A stretch of 64,000 nt of DNA from Trissonchulus latispiculum (taxonomy: Eukaryota; Nematoda; Enoplea; Enoplida; Ironidae), in the NCBI GenBank assembly GCA_030248195.1, contig JASAND010016262.1, positions 1 through 64,000 on the forward strand, written 5' to 3'. Made by a program: the position numbers and the translations under genes. The notes under the pieces were generated by a model, which did not search any database, had not been told where the DNA came from, and was given only the letters and a program-made list of their open reading frames with translations. This document shows, piece after piece, positions 57,501 to 64,000 of the stretch (position 1 is its first letter; every line of letters starts with the position of its first letter).

Positions 57501-60500
57501 GGCCGGCGAGGGCCGGTGCACGGGCCGGCCGCTTCTGGGCCGGTACAGGCCGGCCGGCCCACGAAAAATTGGGCCAGTGAACAACACTAGTGCTCATTGT
57601 AAGTTGTAAAAAAATCTTTTTCAGCTCCAAAACTAAAAAGTCATATGCATTTCAAATAGCGTTGCACAGAAGGATGCAACTAGCATAAGCGGTTGCTCTA
57701 AAGTTACAAGTATCCCAGGTCAGAGACTATGGAGCAGATTACTACGCTATATATTTATCTCATGTTAGTTATTGCAAAGAAATTATTTTCGTGACAGTAC
57801 AAAGCACACACAGGTTGTATCTAATGGTCATTTATCTGCAATTTTATGTATTAAGCACAGAATGAAAAGTCAGCTAAACGGTTAGTCTTACTGAATGGCC
57901 CTTTTGATTTCAGCTAAGTTCTCGCTTTTCTTCTTAGTGTGTTCCACTGTAGAGTTCCACTGCGTCATAATTCGCTTATTTTGTAGAACGGCATTCTAAA
58001 AAGCAATTAAATTTTCCAGAGCTAAATTTTTTAATTGAATTCAATTTAGTAAAAGGAAAAGACCGAAATATAGTTAAAATACCGCGGCTTCTATTTTGAC
58101 TTGTTACCTGGTAATCGGCATTCACTGTGGCCAAATCCTTTTTGTATTCCTCCAACGTTGTGTTCGTATCGTTGAATTCAGTTTCCAGTTCTGCCAATTC
58201 CTTAATTAATTTCTCTTCAGATTGTACCAAGCGAGATAATACAGCATCCTATAACGACCGTGAACTTAAGCTTGGCATTCAATGTTTCTACTGGTTTCTA
58301 TTGGAAAGGTTACAGACTACCTGCAAAGTTACTAGGACTTGGACTATTGGGACCTGGAAAGTAGTGTTGGAAACTGGTCTCGGAAGCCGAAAAGGTATCA
58401 AAGGCTTTTTAGCCGACTGCCGCATCACTTTAGTCGGCATGGGCGGGCACTGTCACCATTCTTACTTTCATCAAGACAGAGTTGACATTCAATTTCAAAA
58501 TAATAAAATGCTTTCCTTCCAACTGTTCCTTATAAACTATAAAAACAAATTTATCGAGTAATTGGCTACTTTAAATGGGTAGCCGGTTAAGCTGGACCGG
58601 TCGCGAAGCACAGAGGAAACCGGCCAAGATTGCGAGGCGGGTTGGCTAAATGACGACAACCAGGCTCGTGGCAAACAATACATACTTGGAATATTACCTG
58701 TATAGGTTAATCCACAATTTGAGTTCGGCTTGCAAATTTAAAGAATGATCTGTGAATTATATGACAACATATATCTAACAAACAACAAACAAACAGCGTT
58801 ACTTGTCGTTCCTTTTCCTGCTTAGCCTCATTCAGGTCCATGTGTGCCCTTTTTGTTGCATTTTTCACAATTTTCATATCATCCAGAAGTGGCTTCTTTT
58901 GGGAAAGCTGCTCTAACTGATTATTTACTTTATCTAATTCTTCACGAGTTGCCTTTTCTGAAAACATGCATGGCAAATTGTTAAATGAATAAAAAAATCA
59001 GAAAAAGTGTTAAATCACCGGGATGCTTTGCTCAGCTTAGACAGCTTGGAACCAAAACTTATCCTGTAGCTTAAAAGCTGTGAAGAAAACCATTAATGCC
59101 CATTCAAGATAAATTAAGGAACAGAAATGAGTGAATGAAGTTTTTGAGTACGCATTGAAAATTTGAAAGCAGTAAGGAAAACTACTAGTGTCTGTTGTCA
59201 AAATCAAGGAATTCGAGTAACTGCAACTATGCAACTAAGAAACAATTAGATAATAGTGTTTCAATAGGGTATCCCACTATTATTGACTGTATACAGACCA
59301 TTATATTTCATTACTGTAGCAAACCAGTAGATATCTGTAAACATTGCAAAGCGTTAACAATAACCTGAATTCCTTAATTATCATACCGCTAAGCCTTTTC
59401 GTTTGAATTTGTTAAAGAGGATCTTGGAGCTTGGGTATATAAGCACTCTGCAGAAAGCACCTAAGTTATGATCATTTTGTAAAGGGCGTGGAACCAGAAT
59501 TGAACGCGGGCCGAAACTTGGTGCCCACCCGTCCCGCCGCCCGCACTTAAATTTTCAGCCCGCACAAGTCCGGCTCTCGGCCCGCATATATAATTTTCGA
59601 CCCGAGAAACATACACATACAAAATTTAGCTCAATTTATCAAGCTATAAGATTTTTGAGAGGTTGTGGGAGGTTAATCAAGACAAGACCCGTTAATTCAA
59701 TTTTGGCTTCTTGATTTTACTTTATATTAATTTTTTTATATTTAAAGCTTTTATGTTTAAACTTAGGAAGTTACTGTCCCTTCAAAAGTAGGACCACTTT
59801 TCCCCTAGAGGCCTGCTGCGGATAGTAAATCACGGCCCGCCTCGGCCCGCGTCCAACTCTGCGTGGAACTCAATCCTTTCCTCTCAACAGTTTGTAAGCT
59901 TACCATAATACTTAAACTATAATTGATTAATTGATTTTTGTTCGTATTTACACTACTAGTTTCAGATACCTTCTTTTACAAGTACATCCATCTGTTGTGT
60001 CAGCTGCAAATGGTGGGCTTCAACTGTTCTCAATGCCTTTTCTTGCTCTTCTCTTTCTTTTATTACATTTTCCAGCTCCATGTCCATTCGTCGTCCGTCT
60101 TCAGCCACCTTTCCTAGATCAGATCTGAGTCCATGCAAGACTTCAACGGCTTCGTCGTATTCCCTTTCTTTTTGTTTGATCATTTTATGCTGAAATAAAG
60201 ATTATTACCGTAAAGGAACGTTAGTCATTTGCCAAAAGTATAGCATTTTTGTAGAAACATACTAAATACCCCAGCTGTTTCTGTTCAATTCCAACAGCAG
60301 CCGGACTAGAGTAGTTGGCGGATACAGTAAAAAGTTGATATTTAGGCTAAAATCCTGGATATTTGTCGTTCTTCATTATGCTTTAATGTAAACAGAAAAA
60401 TCGAACTGAGGCTAAAAAATCCCTGTTATATATACAGAAAGATAGATATAACATATCGGTGTTCACATAGGAACTTGATCAATGTCTAGCTCATTTGCTA

Positions 60501-61749
60501 GGCGTCCTTACAATTTCATTAAGCTCCAGAGCTAGCTGAGTTTTGGCCTTCTTTAGATGAGCACTGATAGCATGCTGGTAACGTTTCAGCACCGGCTAAA
60601 ATAAAAAGTCGATAATCACATTAAACAAGAAAAACTTCTATACTCCCCTTAAAAGGCAGAAAAACCATTTGATGCTTAATTCAAAAACAACTTAAGTTCC
60701 GAAAAGCCAGGTGCTTGCCAAAAAGCACTTTTCGATAAATAAACTATCGAAATACGAACGGACATTTATAGAATCACCAAAGAACTACATGCTCAATCCT
60801 ATTTCATGAACGTGCGTCAAGCATGATATTGAATTGAGTGGTTCGCTTGCGTTATTCTGCTTTGAAGTTAATCTTTAAACGTAATATCAATCTAACATCA
60901 TTGGGATCTATATCAGCAGTGGGATTTGTAATGTCCGCTTCAGATACAGCAGATCTAATTGCGAACGTTTTAGTGCTGTTGGTTTTAGCACCGTTGTCTA
61001 AAACAAACAATAATTCAGAATAGCATTTATGAAAGTGCAGACACTAACAAGTATCATTATAATTCTCGTCCCTCAACACTCTGCTGATAATTACTAACCC
61101 GTTTATTTCAAAATAGTGAGTGAACATAGTAGACTAGTGTCGAATTAACCTGTATTATATTAGATCGTTTTCGCAACGTAAATCAAGATACTAGATTTCT
61201 CCTAAAAACAAGTAGATTTCATATCTATTTCATTTATATGATATATTAAAACTCATTGTTATTTGCATGCTAAAGTTTAAAGCGTTTTAAAATGTATAAT
61301 TTTACCGTTGGCATCATCAGGCGAATCCGTTGGAGATCCGTGAACTTTCATAATGTTTAAGGTTGAAGTGGAATTACCTGATTTGCCTAAAATAAGTAAG
61401 GAAGGAAGTAGAAAGCGCACCAACGATATTAATGCTATGTGCTCTTCTCTCTTGGTGGTGCAGTTTAGCGGTTTGCAACCCTGACTGCAGTCCAGAGGTC
61501 CGTGGTTCAACTACCGGTGAGACAAGTTTTTATAGGAGTCTTTTGAGCTTTCTTATGCAAAGGTTTTATCAGTCCTAGTAGTTTCAGCTTTATGTAAACA
61601 TACTCACAACTTCTGCAATTTGGATTCTTACCTGAACCTTTAGATGTTGCAGTAGTTTCTCTTGTTATCTTCACCAAGCTTCGACTGCGTAATCTAGGTA
61701 AGTTTGTTTTCTTTTGCTGTGTCGGCGCGCGCACTACAGCAGTAGTCAT
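45732..61749 (-). CDS. CCDC40: CCDC40 axonemal ruler coiled-coil protein, 21 coding exons
   Basis: CCDC40 pairs with CCDC39 to set the 96-nm repeat and dock inner dynein arms and the dynein regulatory complex in motile cilia. Exons in transcription order are 61632-61749, 61306-61386, 60897-60997, 60512-60595, 59970-60189, 58803-58957, 58108-58248, 57892-57995, 54440-54557, 53933-54055, 53476-53658, 50849-50962, 49962-50105, 49674-49772, 49265-49364, 48577-48746, 48194-48285, 47743-47908, 46898-47047, 46356-46514 and 45732-45968. All phases agree, giving 2859 nt and 952 residues; human has 1142, with a longer acidic N-terminus. Family landmarks are IDPNDPVLKRYQHAISAHLKK (human LDPDHPLMKRFQAALKAHL), KRIMTQWNSTVE...RAIQ (KRLMQQW...RAIQ), VWEEQIVQAKE (LWEKKIQLAKE), LRRRIKQTRK (LRRKIRDVRK) and a short C-terminal domain after FLQDMKKGQYL. 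ATG 61749 is preceded in frame by a stop. Confidence 0.93.
48477..48556 (+). repeat. (ATT)n microsatellite in CCDC40 intron 16
   Basis: About 26 ATT triplets, ending 21 bases before the donor edge of exon 16 (48577). Confidence 0.95.
51124..53420. mobile_element. 2.3 kb AGGGCCTTTTCGCG foldback in CCDC40 intron 11
   Basis: The left end CAGGGCCTTTTCGCGAATGG and right end CCATTCGCGAAAAGGTCCTC are inverted. Both arms are arrays of GAGTTAAAA/TTTAACTC motifs with embedded CGCGAAAAGG. The small MITE at 15938-16106 is a relative. A TTAA-type element (51962-52967) is inserted in the middle. Confidence 0.78.
51962..52967. mobile_element. TTAA-flanked GGTGCTGGTATCC element (copy 2)
   Basis: The left end GGTGCTGGTATCC and right end GGATGCCAGCACC-like (ATGCCAGCACC) are inverted, and both sides have TTAA (51958-51961, 52968-52971). 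It shares ACATGTGGGCCGAGGGACAT and neighbouring blocks with copy 4 at 56402 in opposite orientation. Nested inside the AGGGCC foldback. Confidence 0.82.
54236..54367 (+). repeat. tRNA-derived SINE (family B), intact head and tail
   Basis: The head folds as a tRNA: acceptor GCCTGGG with CTCAGGT, D arm GCTC...GAGC, anticodon arm TTGGC-CTAGACA-GCCAA, and T arm GTGGG-TTCGATC-CCCAC. The tail CCGATTTTTTCGGGTC...TTCGTTTGTTCTTTC also occurs, inverted, at 2371-2908. An AGA anticodon would mean Ser, but the long variable arm of tRNA-Ser is missing. A SINE is a better call than a functional tRNA gene. Confidence 0.75.
55416..56397. mobile_element. TTAA-flanked GGTGGTGATTCC element (copy 3)
   Basis: It starts GGTGGTGATTCCCTTTGGTCACATA after TTAA (55412-55415) and ends TATGTGCCCAAAAGGAATCACCACC before TTAT. 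Its left ~130 bases are the inverted equivalent of the right end of copy 1 (13480-13613). Non-coding. Confidence 0.8.
56402..57408. mobile_element. TTAA-type GGTGCTGGTTTCC element (copy 4), abutting copy 3
   Basis: It begins GGTGCTGGTTTCC immediately after the TTAT that ends copy 3, and finishes GCACAAAAGGATACCACCACC before GTAA (57409-57412). It shares interior blocks with copy 2 in inverse orientation. The sites are decayed forms of TTAA. Confidence 0.75.
60512..61749 (-). CDS. CCDC40: CCDC40 exons 1-4: N-terminus and the DPxxPVLKR landmark
   Basis: Exons 61632-61749, 61306-61386 and 60897-60997 encode a basic, low-complexity N-terminus (MTTAVVRAPTQQKK onwards) ending IDPND. Exon 60512-60595 gives PVLKRYQHAISAHLKK. 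The donor of exon 3 is GTTAGA, a weak but valid GT site; it is fixed by phase and by the conserved DPxxP junction. Intron 1 contains a tRNA-like segment. Confidence 0.88.
61451..61526 (+). repeat. tRNA-like segment in CCDC40 intron 1, probably SINE-derived
   Basis: An A-box-like GCAGTTTAGCGG and a B-box-like GTGGTTCAACTAC are spaced as in a tRNA, but the anticodon arm does not fold cleanly. I treat it as a SINE head relic. Confidence 0.35.
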
Positions 61750-62038
61750 GTCTATTTTGTACGTGTAGTTAACTGCACTCAGTTTTTGCAAATAAAACCA
61801 TTAAATCCAATAAATGTGTTGACAAAACAAGCCAGGCAAGAACTGAAAAACTAGACTATAAATTGAAAGAGAGGCCAAGGAATGAGGTCGAACAAATAAC
61901 TAAGCTCTAATTACATGGCAGCTAAGTAATTTCAGACCGACTCACTGACTATAGAAAAGCTTAAAGCTCAGAGAGTTGTATTATCAATTCCAAAGTGTCT
62001 AGAAAATGTCTAAAAAGCACAGAGGCAGCTTAGCCATC

Positions 62039-62050
62039 GTTGCTAGGCAC
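62039..62050. promoter_or_regulatory. CCDC40: Possible RFX X-box half-site upstream of CCDC40
   Basis: On the minus strand the site reads GTGCCTAGCAAC, about 290 bases before the ATG. The right half AGCAAC is a perfect RGYAAC half-site, while the left half has mismatches to GTNRCC. RFX factors drive many cilium genes through X-boxes, so the location is suggestive. Confidence 0.3.
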
Positions 62051-62396
62051 ACAAAAGTATTAAGCTCTATCTTCGTAACTGGTTTATCAGTTAAATAAAC
62101 AAATACAGCTTGTACATAAAATTTGTACAGCTTGATAATGATAATAAATTATTGATATTATTATTACCCACTATTGTTTTGTCATTATTGTTAATAATTT
62201 TCGTTAATAAGTTTCGCAACTGTCATAGTGTCTTTACTTTCGTTTGAAGCAAACTGCCAGTCAGCGTGACAAGTTCTTATTATATTAAGCTCACCCAGAA
62301 GCTTCTCGATTTTCACGTGATGAAATCTCACGTTCAGTCCTCCACAGCCACAGCCATGAATGAGATGAGTGAGAGGCATTCCCCCCAAATAGAGGG

Positions 62397-64000
62397 TCGC
62401 CGACAGTAGCGGCGCCAGGATTTTTTTGAAGGGGGGGGGTCCGACCCAATAATCCGGCGGCCTTTTTTTGGGAACTCCAAAATTTTTGTCAAATTTTAGC
62501 AAATTTTACCGTCATTTTCCAAAAAATTTCTCAAATTTTAGCAAAACTTTTTCGATTTTTAGCAAAAATTTGCCGATTTCTTTAAAAAACTTCTTAAAAA
62601 CACTAAACCTATGAATATAAACAGCTGAAAATTTTTTCAAGGGTGGGGGGCCCCGACACCCTAATGGGAGGGGCCCAAATTGCAAAGGGGGGCCGCGGCC
62701 GGGGCCCCCAGGCCCCCCCCCCCTGTCGCCGCCACTGGTCGCTGACCCTCCCCCCTAAAAATTTTTCTACCCCTCCCCCCAAATCGGCCTTCGACCGACC
62801 CCCCCTAAAAATTTCCAACCCCCTACCTGAATTTTTGCAACTTTTTAGCCAAAAATTAGAAAATTTTCAAAAAATTAGCGATAAATTCGCGTAATTACCT
62901 TAAAATCGCTAAAAATAGCTGAAAATTGAGAAATTCTTTGTTTTTAAACGAAAAACCGATTTTTCGCCGATCCTCCCGTCGAAAATTTTTCTTACCCCTC
63001 CTCCCAAACCGACTTGTTTCGAACCCCCTCCCCCTTTTGCTGACAGTCCCCCCTCCCTACTTTTTTCAAACCCCCCACCGCCACCCCCACTTTTTTCGAA
63101 AGCCACATCTATGATGAGAATTGAGAGGTGTATGTACTTTAAGAAAAAGTTGGGGGTGGTGGGAGGCGAAATGAGGGTGGGTGGGTGGCATAGGTGTAAC
63201 GGAGATTTGAGGTGGGGGAGGCTCCCCCCAACATTTTCTGGGGGGGGCCCCCTCTGGCGACCACCCCAACCCTCCCCCAAAACAATTTTTCATTTTTTAT
63301 GCCAAAAATTGCATTTTCAGCCGTTTCTAATGATAAAAACATCTAACCATAAAGTAATTTTAACATTAGACAGTGGTTTTAAACTCAAAAACTTGATTGC
63401 CAACATGTTTCCAAGTCCAAAATAAGGACAATATTGAGTGATAAGATCCATAATACAGTTAAAAACGTGTATTTCTCATAATAATAAACAATTTAAGCCA
63501 ACAATTTGGACATTTTTGAAAATTTTTTCAAAATTTACCCAAAAAATACCCAAGTTTTGGCCATTTTTCGCGCCTTCGGCGCGACTACCCCCCCCCCCCC
63601 CCAGTTGGGGGGAGGGGGGGACGTCCCCCCAAAATGTTTTGGGGGAGGGTTGAAAAAAGGCTTGGGGGGGCTACCCCCCCCCCCAACTCCCCCACCTTAC
63701 ACCTATGGTTGGGGGTCCCCCCCAAATAGGCATAGGTGTACCTTGAGAAAAAGTTGGTGGTGGGAGTAGCCGAAATTAGGGTGGGTGGGGTCAGCCGGTT
63801 TTGGGTGGAGTGGGGACATAGGTGTAACAGAGATTTGGGCTAGGGGCCCCCTCCCCACAAATTTTGGAGGCGGGCCTATAGCATAGGTGTGTTGGGGGCC
63901 CCTCCTCCCAAATGGAGGGGGTCGCCAACCCCCCCTAAAAATTTTCTCCTACCCCTCCCCCCAAATCGATTTTTCCAGACCCCTCCCCCTAAAAATTTTC
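62397..64000. repeat. Cluster of G/C-run-rich DNA element fragments
   Basis: At 62405-62737, AGCGGCGCCAGGATTTTTTTG and, inverted, GTGGCGGCGACAGGGGGG bracket a non-coding foldback. Beyond it, ACATAGGTGTAACRGAGATTT-type blocks recur at about 63188 and 63818, with other CATAGGTGTA copies at 63729 and 63881. The region has CCCCCC/GGGGGG blocks throughout. The open frames are low-complexity Pro/Gly and not genes. Confidence 0.55.

Larger units (their letters stand above)
55303..57589. mobile_element. GGCCGG-rich hAT-type element in CCDC40 intron 8, filled by two insertions
   Basis: The left end TAATGTGTTGTACACCGGCC and right end (inverted) TAGTGTTGTTCACTGGCCC are similar, and both are followed inward by GGCCGGCC motifs (55330-55350, 57490-57565). 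Between them sit two abutting TTAA-type elements. The boundaries and the pairing of the two ends are inferred; no target duplication is visible. Confidence 0.5.

Overview
This window is nuclear DNA from an animal, most likely an AT-rich invertebrate. All three recognisable genes are split by GT-AG introns and belong to metazoan families, and one (CCDC40) is needed for motile cilia. I cannot name the species from sequence alone. There are no operons and no prokaryotic features.

Gene layout, left to right. (1) About 1341-3322, plus strand: the last four coding exons of a CCDC28A/B-like gene; its 5' part lies left of the window. (2) 8088-41273, plus strand: a complete Roquin (RC3H1/RC3H2) orthologue with 21 coding exons that I could phase exactly (4083 nt, 1360 codons plus stop). 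It has RING, HEPN/ROQ and CCCH modules, a long Pro/Ser/Gln-rich linker and a C-terminal coiled coil. (3) 61749-45732, minus strand: a complete CCDC40 orthologue, also with 21 coding exons (2859 nt, 952 codons plus stop). Roquin and CCDC40 converge tail to tail, and the roughly 4.5 kb between them is filled by two foldback elements. A possible extra gene is a 113-codon secreted-peptide precursor with its own TATA box, antisense inside Roquin intron 10 (16991-16650). A 39-codon signal-peptide ORF at 26091 lies in the same intron.

Most of the remaining DNA is mobile elements sitting in introns. They include a 5'-truncated, frameshifted LINE in Roquin intron 16 and two tRNA-derived SINE families, one with a tRNA-Leu-like head. 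Several non-autonomous hAT-type foldback elements have TAGGG/CAGGG ends, and three have perfect 8-bp target duplications. A group of foldback elements ends in CCAAGAGT and makes 6-bp duplications. There is also a TTAA-flanked family starting GGTGNTG, often nested in other elements. Tandem arrays include six copies of a 147-bp unit, three copies of a 163-bp unit, and (TA)n, (ATT)n and poly-G runs.

The genes have unrelated jobs: mRNA decay control by Roquin, axoneme assembly by CCDC40, and an uncertain role for CCDC28. The window does not suggest that they act together. Its most distinctive content is the nested foldback-element population and the candidate peptide precursor.
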